A stretch of 64,000 nt of DNA from Caryophanales bacterium UBA6380 (GTDB taxonomy: Bacteria > Bacillota_I > Bacilli_A > RFN20 > CAG-826), in assembly GCA_002438785.1 (NCBI GenBank), contig DJQS01000011.1, forward strand, positions 62,001 to 126,000, in the 5' to 3' direction. Below are positions 16,487 through 26,309 of this stretch, piece after piece; positions within the stretch are counted from its first letter, which is position 1, and each line of letters opens with the position of its first letter. The position numbers were made by a program, and so were the translations under genes. The notes under the pieces were generated by a model. That model was not told the DNA's origin. It worked only from the letters and a program-made list of their open reading frames with translations, and made no database searches.

Positions 16487-17247
16487 TTCATTTTGATTTT
16501 TGATGAATCTAATTCTCTTAATTCATATAGCTTATTTTTAATCAGTTCATATGATTTATTAGCAATTAAACTTGTACTAGAATTTTGATAATCATCTTTT
16601 GTAAATTTAAAAATATATGCAAGTTCTACTGGATAAAATTTAAATTTATTGTCGATTTTTAAAATTCTAAATGTACCATATAATGCTGTTACATAAATAT
16701 CAGAATTAGTTTTAAAGGCTGGTCTAAATGTTCCATGATGAAATTGAATTGGATCTTTCAAAGGCTCTTTATTTCTAGTTCCTTCTGGAAAAATTACCCA
16801 ATCTAAATTTGGATAACAAGTCATATCTTGTTCAATTTCTTTCATTACCCTTAATTGTTGTTTTAAATCATCTCTATTAAGGAATTTACCGCCTAATAAA
16901 GTAACGACACGACCAACAAATGGCATTTTTTTAACCTCAACTTTAGCAGCAAAAGTTAAAGGTTTTTTGCTTAAAGCAATAAAAATTAAAGGATCGATAT
17001 CACTTAGATGATTGCAAATTATTAAACGCGACTTATTATAGCTATAATTTAATAATTCATCACAATTATATATTAAATATTTCACATTAAATTTCTTTAA
17101 TACATATCTAATTAACTTTTGCGTTTTGTAAAATCTTTTTTCAATAGAATATCTTTCAGGGTGCTTAGAATACCTTAAGATCCAAGAAAAATAAGCAAAT
17201 ATGATACGTGGACCGCAAAAAAATAAAATTTTTAAATATTTAATCAT
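16483..17247 (-). CDS. plsC: 1-acyl-sn-glycerol-3-phosphate acyltransferase
   Basis: Acylates lysophosphatidic acid to phosphatidic acid at the membrane. The 254-residue protein has the acyltransferase box NHLSDID (His80, Asp85) and the substrate motif VIFPEGTRNK (151-160), with KKMPFVGRVV and KFLNRDD between. It starts directly after the pulA stop codon with a GGAG upstream, so it is cotranscribed with pulA, and it converges with the methyltransferase gene with a 4-bp overlap. Confidence 0.93.
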   Translation of the reverse strand: MIKYLKILFFCGPRIIFAYFSWILRYSKHPERYSIEKRFYKTQKLIRYVLKKFNVKYLIYNCDELLNYSYNKSRLIICNHLSDIDPLIFIALSKKPLTFAAKVEVKKMPFVGRVVTLLGGKFLNRDDLKQQLRVMKEIEQDMTCYPNLDWVIFPEGTRNKEPLKDPIQFHHGTFRPAFKTNSDIYVTALYGTFRILKIDNKFKFYPVELAYIFKFTKDDYQNSSTSLIANKSYELIKNKLYELRELDSSKIKMN

Positions 17248-19401
17248 TTATTCTCCTTTTACATAGAAGGTATTAACAGATGTCCCTTCTAACGTTATGT
17301 TTCTTCCATAAACATCACTATCTAGCAATTGTCCGGCAATACCAATTTCATATTTACAATACATTCCTAAATCAATATATTTATTTGTATTAGTAGGATT
17401 AATTAGAATAAGATAGTCATGTTTATTACCATCTTTTAAATCAATTTGTTTCAATTTTATTCCAAAAATATTTGGGTCATAATTTAAAAATTCGAAATTA
17501 TTTTCGATATCATTTTTAAGATAAAATTTATTTAAAACATTGTATTTTCGATAGTTTACAAGCGATTTAAAGTATAAATAATTATCTATTCTTTCATCTA
17601 AAATATCCCACTTAAATTTATTAATATCATCACCCAAATTATAAGTATTATCTAAGCCACCTTTACTTAAGCCAATTTCCTGACCTGCATGAAAAAAAGG
17701 AACACCAATAGAAAGCAAAATAGTACCATTAACGAGATTTAAAACCCTTAGCTTGTTTTTTAATGATACTTCCTTTCCTAAACAATTATCAATTTTATCA
17801 AAAAGAGTGCAATTATCGTGACATTCAGCATAATTAATACTTTGATTAGCGTTTTGAAAACGTGCCTTAAAATCATTTAGATCAATAACACTACCTAAAT
17901 AAGCAAATTCAAAACCTTTTATTTTATCACTACCCCCAAGTAAAAATCCCTTATCATAATTATTAAAATTAGAACCTCTTATTGAATCGCGATAAAAGTC
18001 ATTAAAAAAGCCAATTTTAGGAATTTTAAAAGAATTATAAATTGTAGTTTTCTTATCAAATTGGAGTTCAGTAGGCATATCCCATCCCTCTCCATATAAC
18101 ATAATATGAGGGTTTATTTTTTCTAAAGTTTTGATAATTTGATTAGTTGTTTCAATATCAGTAATGCCAAATAAATCAAACCTAAAGCCATCCACTTTAA
18201 ATTCTTTAGTCAAATATGTTAAAGAATCAATAATAAGTTTCCTTACCATTGCTCTTTCACTAGCAATATCATTACCACATCCTGTTGCATTACACATCAA
18301 ACCATTTTTCTTTTTACGGAAATAATAATTTGGAACAATACGTCCAAGTACACTTGTCTCATATTCATATACATGATTATAAACAACATCAAGATTAACT
18401 CTTATGCCAGATTTATGTAACGCACTAATCATTTTTTTACATTCTATTATTCTTGAATAAGGATCATTCGGATTAGTTGAATAACTGCCTTCTAAACAAA
18501 AATATTGTTGTGGATCATATCCCCAATTGTATTTTTTTAATGGTTCAAGCTCGTCAACTGTTTTATAATCTAAGATTGGTAATAATTGCACATGTGTTAT
18601 TCCAATAGATTTTAAATAATCAAGTCCTGCAGGATTACCACCTTTTGTTTTAACATTTTCTTCAGTTAGCCCAAGAAATTTACCTTTGTTTTTTATTTGA
18701 ATAGAATTGTCAATAGTAAAATCTCTAACATGTAGTTCATAGATAATTGTATCAACATAATTTTTATAAATTGGAGGATTATTTTCAAACATTTCAATTT
18801 TAGTCTTATTTAAATCAATAACAATACTATCTTTTCCATTGGCATTGCTACCTTTTCCATAAGGATCAGTTACAATTGATGTTACTCCACTGTTAGTGAC
18901 TTTATAACGGTATTCATATAACTCAAAATCTCCGTTTAATGTGATTGTATAAACACCTTTTTCACTTCTAGTCATTTTAAAATTAGAAAATTTTTCACCA
19001 TGCTTTCTAATTAATAATGAAACATGATTAGCTAATGGGGCCCAAACTTTAAAAGTTGTTTGATTATTTGAATAATTAGATCCTAAATCATCACCATTAT
19101 AGTAATAATCAGTATCAAAATTTTCTTCATAAATCATATCATTAACATCAAGTGGGATCATTCCAAAAGAATTGATATTAATATAATAACTTTCACCAAG
19201 TTTCAAATTATTTTTAGATTTACATTCAAATAGCACTAATCCATTTAAAAAAAATCTATTAACAATATTTAGTTTTTCTATTAAGGTATTATCATTAAAA
19301 AGTTCGATCGAGATATTATCATCTATGTTAATGGAAGTAAAAACTGCTACCTTAATCGTTTTATAATCAATCATTTTCGCACTAAAATAAGTATTTATCA
19401 T
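17248..19401 (-). CDS. pulA: Type I pullulanase (GH13 debranching enzyme)
   Basis: Hydrolyses alpha-1,6 branches in glycogen, pullulan or limit dextrins. At 717 residues there is no signal peptide, so it acts inside the cell. An N-terminal domain (1-100) precedes a CBM48-like domain (about 110-190, TTFKVWAPLANHVSLL), then the GH13 barrel with the pullulanase signature YNWGYDP (291-297), nucleophile Asp409 in GFRFDLFG, acid/base Glu438 in LYGEGWD and Asp529 in ECHDN. AAGGAT precedes the start. No glycogen synthesis genes are nearby, so uptake of maltodextrins or storage turnover are both possible. Confidence 0.95.
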   Translation of the reverse strand: MINTYFSAKMIDYKTIKVAVFTSINIDDNISIELFNDNTLIEKLNIVNRFFLNGLVLFECKSKNNLKLGESYYININSFGMIPLDVNDMIYEENFDTDYYYNGDDLGSNYSNNQTTFKVWAPLANHVSLLIRKHGEKFSNFKMTRSEKGVYTITLNGDFELYEYRYKVTNSGVTSIVTDPYGKGSNANGKDSIVIDLNKTKIEMFENNPPIYKNYVDTIIYELHVRDFTIDNSIQIKNKGKFLGLTEENVKTKGGNPAGLDYLKSIGITHVQLLPILDYKTVDELEPLKKYNWGYDPQQYFCLEGSYSTNPNDPYSRIIECKKMISALHKSGIRVNLDVVYNHVYEYETSVLGRIVPNYYFRKKKNGLMCNATGCGNDIASERAMVRKLIIDSLTYLTKEFKVDGFRFDLFGITDIETTNQIIKTLEKINPHIMLYGEGWDMPTELQFDKKTTIYNSFKIPKIGFFNDFYRDSIRGSNFNNYDKGFLLGGSDKIKGFEFAYLGSVIDLNDFKARFQNANQSINYAECHDNCTLFDKIDNCLGKEVSLKNKLRVLNLVNGTILLSIGVPFFHAGQEIGLSKGGLDNTYNLGDDINKFKWDILDERIDNYLYFKSLVNYRKYNVLNKFYLKNDIENNFEFLNYDPNIFGIKLKQIDLKDGNKHDYLILINPTNTNKYIDLGMYCKYEIGIAGQLLDSDVYGRNITLEGTSVNTFYVKGE

Positions 19402-19473
19402 AATTAAATTATCCTTAATAACTAATATATATTATTACAAAATTAAAATAAAATAAATGAATCAAAATGTAAA

Positions 19474-22176
19474 TTATTTAGCTTCAAAACTTGATTGTGA
19501 ATAACTACCTGGATTTTCATCACCTTCTGTAGGTTCTTTATATTCCGCTGTATGAACAAGAACTTTAGATCCTTTGTTACTATTACCATTTTTTGTATTA
19601 TCAATAATACCTTCTTGCTTTAATTGTGCAAAAATTTTATTTGAACGATTAAACCCAAAGTTAAATTCTCTTTGAATCATCGAAATACTGCAATAAGCTT
19701 TAGATTCCATAATAAATTGTTTGACAGTTTCATACATTTCATCTTGAGGGACTTCGTGAATAACGCCTAAATCATTCTGCTCTAAGCGCGTCTTTTCAAG
19801 TAAACCTACAAATTTATCATTATAATTTAAAGGATAATTAGCCTTTAAATAATCAACTACACGTTTAATTTCCATATTATCAACAAAGCATCCCTGAACC
19901 CTAGGTTTTTCTTGTTTAGAAATAAGATTACAACTTACAAGCATATCACCATTACCAAGTAATTTTTCAGCTCCACCTTCTCCTAATATAACCATACTAT
20001 CAGTTGTACTTGAAGTTAATAAAGCTACTCTAGTTCCTAAATTAGCTTTTATACTACCGGTAATTACATCAGTAGAAGGACGTTGAGTTGCTATAATCAT
20101 ATGAATACCAGCAGCTCTAGCTTTTTGACCAAGTCTTTGTACAGGCTTTTCAACACTTTTAACTGATTCAATTAAGTCTGCAAATTCATCTATTATAACG
20201 ATAATGTAAGGTAATTTTTCAGTATGAGTTTCAGTAGCATATTGATTAAATTGTTTTATATTACTTACGCCAGTAAGTTCAAATTTCGTGTATCGATCTT
20301 CCATTTCATCTACAAGTTTTTGTAATGTTGCACTAGCTTCAGTTGGTTCAGTAATAATTGGACAAAGTAAATGAGGCATTTCCTTATATTTACTAAATTC
20401 AACACGTTTTGGATCAACCATTACAAGTCTTAAATCTTCAGGTGAATTTCTCATTATTAAAGAAAGAATGACAGAATGCATAAAAATTGATTTACCACTA
20501 CCTGTTGTACCACAAACTAACATATGTGGAAAATCAACTAAATCAGCATTTATATAGCTTCCACTAATGTTTTTTCCAAAAGGAATAAATAGACTTCCTT
20601 GTTTTGGCAAAGGTAAATGCATATAAACATCTTTAAAATTTACTAATGATCGATCTTCATTAGCGATTTCAATACCTGAAGTAGTTTTCCCTTGAACAAT
20701 AGGAACGAAACGTGCATCCATTCCACCAAGTCTAACTGAAATATCATCCATATATTTAGCAATACCATTAATAGAAGCTGAAGCTTCAGTCTTTAAATCG
20801 TATCTAGTAACTGAAGGTCCAATAGTATATCCAACTATCGTTGCCTTAATTTTTAAATCACTAAGAATATTATTAATAAGACTCATCCTATTTTCAGCAC
20901 ACAATTTATTTCTTTCTTCTTCTTCAACACTATTTCTATCTTCTAAATAATCGCTTGGAACGGTTTTAAATGGTTTGTATTTAATAGTTTGTTTAGTGTC
21001 GTTACTTTTTTTATTTATTATAGGATTTTCATTATTTATATCATTATCATTAAATTCCACTTTAATATTAGCTTCATTATTTATACTGTTACTTACTGAT
21101 TCAGTCAATTTTGGCTCTTGGATTTTATTTAATAACTCATTGCTTTTAGTTTCACTTTCGAAATTAGTGTTATTAACACCAAAACTATCTTGAATGTAAT
21201 TAGATTTACCTAAAATATCATTATTTATATTATTATTTTCGACATAATTATTATCATTAATCGACTTAGTTTCATAATTATCATCATTACTTTCACCGAG
21301 TTTAAATTTAACTTTTTCTAAACCACTATTTTCATATATTTTTTTTGATGTAGATTTATTAATAAATTCATTTCTTTCTTTATAATCTGAATTTATTTTA
21401 AATTGATAACTATTTTTATTATTGCTTAAATCATCATTAGTTGTTTTTTTGCTAGTATCAACATTAGTAGATAAATTTTTATCTTCATTAATTAATGAAG
21501 GTTCATCGATATTCCCATCTCTAAATAATTCATTAGTTGAACTACTAATATTATCAATTAAAGATAATTCTTCCTTATTTTCATTATAATTAGTTTGTTT
21601 GAATGCGTTTTCTTTTTTATCATTTTTAATCGATTTTATTAATTGTAATAAAGGACGAATCAATGAAAAAACTGTCCCAATTGCAATTAAAATTGAAGAA
21701 AATATCTTTGAACCTAAATCAGTCATAGCGCTATTTAAAATTGCTACTAATAAATATCCTATAAATCCACCGGTTTTACTTACATTAACTTTTGGAAATT
21801 CATTTAAATTCATAGAGTCAATTAAAGTCTCAACAAAATTATTAAATGTAAGATAATCACCATTTTTATAACTAATTGAATTAGTTGTTGCGATAAGAAC
21901 TCCAATCGATATCATAATTAAACCAATTAACAAAAAGCGAATATTATGGAAAGTTATTTTTTTATTAATAAAAAAACTTAACCCATACAAAAATATTATA
22001 AAAGCAAATATATAAGTAAAAATACTTCCAAAAATTAAACTACATACCCAAAACAAAAATTCACTAATATAACCATGATTTAAAGCTAAAATTATAGCTA
22101 AGGAGCAAATAGCAACACCGATAACAATTTTTAAACTTTTTTCATTAATTTTTAATTTAATTTTATTATCATTCAT
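19474..22176 (-). CDS. ftsK: FtsK/SpoIIIE DNA translocase
   Basis: Septal motor that pumps chromosomal DNA during division. The 900-residue protein has four to five N-terminal transmembrane segments (about 15-180), a long Asn/Ser/Asp-rich low-complexity linker (about 190-410), then the alpha and RecA-like beta domains with Walker A CGTTGSGKS (near 553-561), Walker B IIVIIDEFADLI, and a C-terminal gamma winged helix (SISMIQREFNFGFNRSNKIF). The order pnp-rnjB-ftsK matches the spoIIIE neighbourhood of Bacillus. No Shine-Dalgarno is visible; TATAAT (22189-22184) ends 7 nt before the ATG. Confidence 0.96.
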   Translation of the reverse strand: MNDNKIKLKINEKSLKIVIGVAICSLAIILALNHGYISEFLFWVCSLIFGSIFTYIFAFIIFLYGLSFFINKKITFHNIRFLLIGLIMISIGVLIATTNSISYKNGDYLTFNNFVETLIDSMNLNEFPKVNVSKTGGFIGYLLVAILNSAMTDLGSKIFSSILIAIGTVFSLIRPLLQLIKSIKNDKKENAFKQTNYNENKEELSLIDNISSSTNELFRDGNIDEPSLINEDKNLSTNVDTSKKTTNDDLSNNKNSYQFKINSDYKERNEFINKSTSKKIYENSGLEKVKFKLGESNDDNYETKSINDNNYVENNNINNDILGKSNYIQDSFGVNNTNFESETKSNELLNKIQEPKLTESVSNSINNEANIKVEFNDNDINNENPIINKKSNDTKQTIKYKPFKTVPSDYLEDRNSVEEEERNKLCAENRMSLINNILSDLKIKATIVGYTIGPSVTRYDLKTEASASINGIAKYMDDISVRLGGMDARFVPIVQGKTTSGIEIANEDRSLVNFKDVYMHLPLPKQGSLFIPFGKNISGSYINADLVDFPHMLVCGTTGSGKSIFMHSVILSLIMRNSPEDLRLVMVDPKRVEFSKYKEMPHLLCPIITEPTEASATLQKLVDEMEDRYTKFELTGVSNIKQFNQYATETHTEKLPYIIVIIDEFADLIESVKSVEKPVQRLGQKARAAGIHMIIATQRPSTDVITGSIKANLGTRVALLTSSTTDSMVILGEGGAEKLLGNGDMLVSCNLISKQEKPRVQGCFVDNMEIKRVVDYLKANYPLNYNDKFVGLLEKTRLEQNDLGVIHEVPQDEMYETVKQFIMESKAYCSISMIQREFNFGFNRSNKIFAQLKQEGIIDNTKNGNSNKGSKVLVHTAEYKEPTEGDENPGSYSQSSFEAK

Positions 22177-22225
22177 ATCATTTATTATAGTTATAGTTAA
22201 TAATTTTTTCTATAACATTTAAAAA

Positions 22226-23920
22226 TTAATCTACACAAATAATATTTGTTTTAATTAATGGATTTCGATTATTTTGTTTAAATAAAAATTTTGAAATATT
22301 TTCATTAATCTTATTTTCTAATTGTTCTAAACTTAATTTCTTATTACCTTTTAAATAATCGTTTACTTGATCAACAAACATCCTTGTTACTTCTTTTAAA
22401 ACTAAGTCTGCATCTTTATCTTTTAAAAATAAGAAACCTCTCATTTGAACATCAGGTCCATATTCTATTTCTTTGTTTTTTAAAGAAACACCTAATCCCA
22501 TTACAATAACACCATCTTCACTAAGTCTATTACGTTCATTAATAATCTCATTAACAACATCACCAACACCAATGCCATCAATCATAACATCACCAATTGG
22601 AAGTTTATTCTCAGAATTAAAATCTACATTAGTTCCATTATCATCAATATATAAAGTTTGCCCATTATCTAATAGAAAAATATTATTATGCGATAATCCG
22701 ATTCCCATATCAAAAGCAATCTTTGCATTAGCTAATAAATTAACATAATATCCTTCGATTGGAAAATAATATTTAGGCTTTAATAAACTTAAAAGCATTT
22801 TAATATCTTCTTCACATGCATGCATTTTTGAAATAACTTTATTAGTTAAATATCTAACATGGCAACCACTACGATATAATTCATCAATAGTTGTAGTAAA
22901 AATAACTTCGTTATTATCATTTGGAGGACATGCCAAAATAAAGGTATCGTTTGGTTGAATTTTAATTTGCTTTAATTCATTTTCACCATTAGCCAATAAA
23001 CTAGCTTTCTCATATAAAGATTCTTTTTCGCCTGCCATAATAATAACAAGTTCATTCTCTTTTATGCGTAAAATATCATCAAGCGAAATAAACGAATTTT
23101 TATAAGAATAAAAAGAATCATTATTTGATAATTTCTTTAAATTATATATTTGTTCAGTTTCTTTATCATAAAAACATATTTTTTTATTAAATTCAGAGCA
23201 AATCTTAAAAACTTCTTCAAAATTATAAAGATTATCTTTTGCTAAACCTATAAAAATACGCCCGTTTGCACTTTTAAAAAATTTCTGTAAATGTGGCGTT
23301 AATCTATTATTAGGAGAACAATATCCAGATTTTGATGCATTACTTGAATCACACATTAATAAAAGTGTAGGATATTCTGCAATCTTACCGATTGTATTTA
23401 AATCAAAACTAAAATATTTTGAGTTATTATATTCAACTACAAAGTCGCCACTATAGACAATATTGCCTAATTTAGTTCTTATTGAAAATCCAAAAGATAA
23501 TGGAACACTAGAACATGTTGAAAAGAAATCACATTTATATCCTGCAATATCAATTTCACTAGGTAAAGCTATCTCGTGAATATCAAAATTATTTTCTTGC
23601 TTATATTCTTTAGCAAATTCTAAGAAAAAGTTTTTTGTTAATTTTGTACAATAAATAGGTGCTGGACATTCTTTATAAATATAAGGTAAGGCACCAAAAT
23701 TATTCTTTTTTGTTTTAGGCAAAATATAGGCAACTATTTTTTCTTTATTTTCATTTAAATATGTAAAATCAGCGATAATAAAATCAATGCCTGGAGTAAG
23801 TTTAGTTGGATATTTAAATCCACAATTTACTACAAATATTTTATTATTAATCTCAATGCAATAAAGATCTTTTCCTTCTTCATCTAATCCGCCCAACGCT
23901 AAAACTTTAATTTTTTCCAT
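22226..23920 (-). CDS. rnjB: Degenerate RNase J2-like protein, metal-binding site lost
   Basis: A 564-residue beta-CASP metallo-beta-lactamase of the RNase J family: MEKIKVLALGGLDEEGKDLY at the start, GALPYIYKE, SGDF, DSSNASKSGY, KIQPNDTFILACPP, and a C-terminal domain. The catalytic HGHEDH stretch of the family is here KTKKNN, all four ligands replaced; the later HxSGH region reads KMHACEED and the PVHGEY histidine is Glu in PIEGYY; only the Asp of SGDF remains. It is probably catalytically inactive and perhaps a partner of an active RNase J encoded elsewhere. Synteny (pnp upstream, ftsK downstream) equates it with rnjB. AAAGGA supports the start. Confidence 0.85.
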   Translation of the reverse strand: MEKIKVLALGGLDEEGKDLYCIEINNKIFVVNCGFKYPTKLTPGIDFIIADFTYLNENKEKIVAYILPKTKKNNFGALPYIYKECPAPIYCTKLTKNFFLEFAKEYKQENNFDIHEIALPSEIDIAGYKCDFFSTCSSVPLSFGFSIRTKLGNIVYSGDFVVEYNNSKYFSFDLNTIGKIAEYPTLLLMCDSSNASKSGYCSPNNRLTPHLQKFFKSANGRIFIGLAKDNLYNFEEVFKICSEFNKKICFYDKETEQIYNLKKLSNNDSFYSYKNSFISLDDILRIKENELVIIMAGEKESLYEKASLLANGENELKQIKIQPNDTFILACPPNDNNEVIFTTTIDELYRSGCHVRYLTNKVISKMHACEEDIKMLLSLLKPKYYFPIEGYYVNLLANAKIAFDMGIGLSHNNIFLLDNGQTLYIDDNGTNVDFNSENKLPIGDVMIDGIGVGDVVNEIINERNRLSEDGVIVMGLGVSLKNKEIEYGPDVQMRGFLFLKDKDADLVLKEVTRMFVDQVNDYLKGNKKLSLEQLENKINENISKFLFKQNNRNPLIKTNIICVD

Positions 23921-24013
23921 ATATTTTCCTTTATAAATTAATTCGTAAATATTTTAACAAAAATAATAAGTTTGTTAAATAAATTACTCATATTTTATAC
24001 AATTATATTTAAC

Positions 24014-24042
24014 TTAAAAAGGACTTTTTTAGTCCTTTTTAA
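24014..24042 (-). terminator. Intrinsic terminator after pnp
   Basis: Minus-strand stem AAAAAGGACT/AGTCCTTTTT (10 bp, 5-nt loop) 4 nt beyond the pnp stop codon, followed by an A/T-rich tail. It separates pnp from the RNase J-like gene, which therefore needs its own promoter or read-through. Confidence 0.85.
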
Positions 24043-24045
24043 TTT

Positions 24046-26223
24046 TTATTTATTATTATCTTTTTTTCTAAAGAAACCTCTTTTTTTTGGCTCTTCATTA
24101 TTTGCTTTATTATCACTAGCAAAATCTTTATGAGATAATTTTATTTTACCATGATCATCAATTCCAATAACTTTAACTTTAAATTTTTCGCCAACTCTAA
24201 CAAAATTTTTAGCACTATCTACTCTTTCATTTGCAAGTTGAGAAACATGACATAATCCTTCAGTGTCACCAAACAAATGAACAAAACATCCATAGTCTTC
24301 AACACGTGTTACAATGCCATCGTAAATTTCACCAATTTCTGCTTCTTTAGTGATTGAATCAATAATATCATGAGCTTTAACAATTGAAGCTTTATCAGTA
24401 TGATAAATAGTAACATGTCCATCATCTTCAATGTCAATTTTTACGCCATTACATTTTTCAATGATGTCATTAATAACTTTTCCACCACTTCCAATAACAT
24501 CTTTAATTTTATCTTTATCAATATAAAAGCTTTCAAATTTAGGAGCATATTCCGATAATTCTTTACGAGGTTCACTAATTGCTTGAGCCATGACATCACG
24601 AATCTTAGCACGAGCACTATTAGCTTGAAGAAGGGCATCATGTAAAATTTCACGGGTAACACCTTTAATTTTAATATCCATTTGTAAAGCTGTAATACCA
24701 TTTTTAGTACCGGCAACCTTAAAATCCATATCCCCAAAATGATCTTCTAAACCTTGAATATCAGTTAAAATCGTATAAGGGTGTTTACCATCTAGTGGTC
24801 CACTAGTAATTAACCCCATAGCTATACCACTAACAATATTTTTAATTGGAACGCCTGCAGCCATTAAAGCCATACAAGAAGCACAAATAGATGCTTGTGA
24901 ACTACTGCCATTACTTTCTACAACCTCAGCAACACATCTAATTGTATAAGGGAATTCTTCTTCACTAGGAATAACATAGGATAATGCTCTTTCACCTAAA
25001 GCACCATGTCCAATTTCTCTTCTTCCTGGAGTACCAGTTCTACCAATTTCACCTACAGCAAAAGGTGGAAAATTATAATGATGCATCCATCTCTTATTAT
25101 CTTCTGGTGTTAAATTTTCCAAAATTTGTACATCATTTTTGGTCCCTAAAGTACAAGTTGCAATAACTTGAGTTTGTCCACGAGTAAACATTGCACTGCC
25201 ATGTACTCTTGGTAATAAATCAACTTGAGCATTTAATGGTCTAATTTCATCGACTTTACGACCATCAGGTCTAATTTTTTCTTCTGTAATGAGTCTTCTT
25301 ACTTCATCAGCAATCATTTTTTCTAATATGTCATTAACCATGAGCATCATTAGTTTATGGTCATTTTCTTTTTTATATTCACGATTATCATAATCATCGA
25401 TAATTTCTTTTTTTAAAGCATCAATAGCATTTTGTCTTTCTAATTTATCAAAAATAGAAATAGCTTTTACCATTCGATCATAAACTCTTGAATAAATATC
25501 ATTTTTAACATTTTCATCTGGCTCATATAGCTTTACTTGTCTTTTTGGTTTTCCTATTTCTTGAGCAATTTCTTTTTGAAAAGCACAAAGTTTTTTAATA
25601 GCTTCATGACCAAACATAATTGCATCAAGCATTTCATCTTCACTTAGTTCATTAGCTCCTGCTTCAACCATATTAATTGCTTCGCTAGTTCCAGCAACAG
25701 CTAAATTAAGATCACTTTTTTCTTTTTCTTCAACACTAGGATTAATGATTAATTTCCCATCAACTCGCCCGACATAAACACCAGCAATTGGACCATCAAA
25801 AGGTATATTACTGATTGAAAGTGCTAATGAACTACCAAACATTGCAGTCATTTCAGGAGTTGCATCTAAATCAACAGACATTACAGTATTAATAATCTGG
25901 ACTTCATTTCTAAAGCCATCACTAAACATTGGTCTAATAGGCCTATCAATAAGTCTAGCAGTTAAAGTTGCATGTTCTCCTGGTCTACCTTCTCTTCTTA
26001 AAAAACCACCAGGAATTCTACCAATTGCATAAAGTTTTTCTTCATAAGTGACAGTTAAAGGGAAAAAATCCCCTTCTTTAGGTTCATCACTACAACATGC
26101 AGTAGATAAAACAACCGTATCATTAAATCGTGTAAATACTGCACCATCTGCTTGTTTTGCTATCTCACCAGTTTCAACTACAAGCTTTTTCCCATAAAAT
26201 TCTAATTCGAATACTTTTTTCAT
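24046..26223 (-). CDS. pnp: Polynucleotide phosphorylase
   Basis: 3'-5' phosphorolytic exoribonuclease of RNA decay. The 725-residue protein has two RNase PH domains (first: GGFLRREGRPGEHATLTARLIDR; second: RPDGRKVDEIRPL, GRTGTPGRREIGHGAL), the helical domain between them, KH (IKDVIGSGGKVINDII, near 555-610) and S1 (IYDGIVTRVEDYGCFVHLFG, near 625-695) domains. The order rpsO-pnp is conserved in bacteria, but here two ABC exporter genes separate them. The ribosome site is weak (AAGAG close to the ATG). Confidence 0.97.
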   Translation of the reverse strand: MKKVFELEFYGKKLVVETGEIAKQADGAVFTRFNDTVVLSTACCSDEPKEGDFFPLTVTYEEKLYAIGRIPGGFLRREGRPGEHATLTARLIDRPIRPMFSDGFRNEVQIINTVMSVDLDATPEMTAMFGSSLALSISNIPFDGPIAGVYVGRVDGKLIINPSVEEKEKSDLNLAVAGTSEAINMVEAGANELSEDEMLDAIMFGHEAIKKLCAFQKEIAQEIGKPKRQVKLYEPDENVKNDIYSRVYDRMVKAISIFDKLERQNAIDALKKEIIDDYDNREYKKENDHKLMMLMVNDILEKMIADEVRRLITEEKIRPDGRKVDEIRPLNAQVDLLPRVHGSAMFTRGQTQVIATCTLGTKNDVQILENLTPEDNKRWMHHYNFPPFAVGEIGRTGTPGRREIGHGALGERALSYVIPSEEEFPYTIRCVAEVVESNGSSSQASICASCMALMAAGVPIKNIVSGIAMGLITSGPLDGKHPYTILTDIQGLEDHFGDMDFKVAGTKNGITALQMDIKIKGVTREILHDALLQANSARAKIRDVMAQAISEPRKELSEYAPKFESFYIDKDKIKDVIGSGGKVINDIIEKCNGVKIDIEDDGHVTIYHTDKASIVKAHDIIDSITKEAEIGEIYDGIVTRVEDYGCFVHLFGDTEGLCHVSQLANERVDSAKNFVRVGEKFKVKVIGIDDHGKIKLSHKDFASDNKANNEEPKKRGFFRKKDNNK

Positions 26224-26309
26224 TTCTCTTGTTTTTCATCCTTTTTAATACTATTAAAATATATCACTATTTAATTCAATATACTAATCTTTATTTGTCT
26301 TTATGAAAT

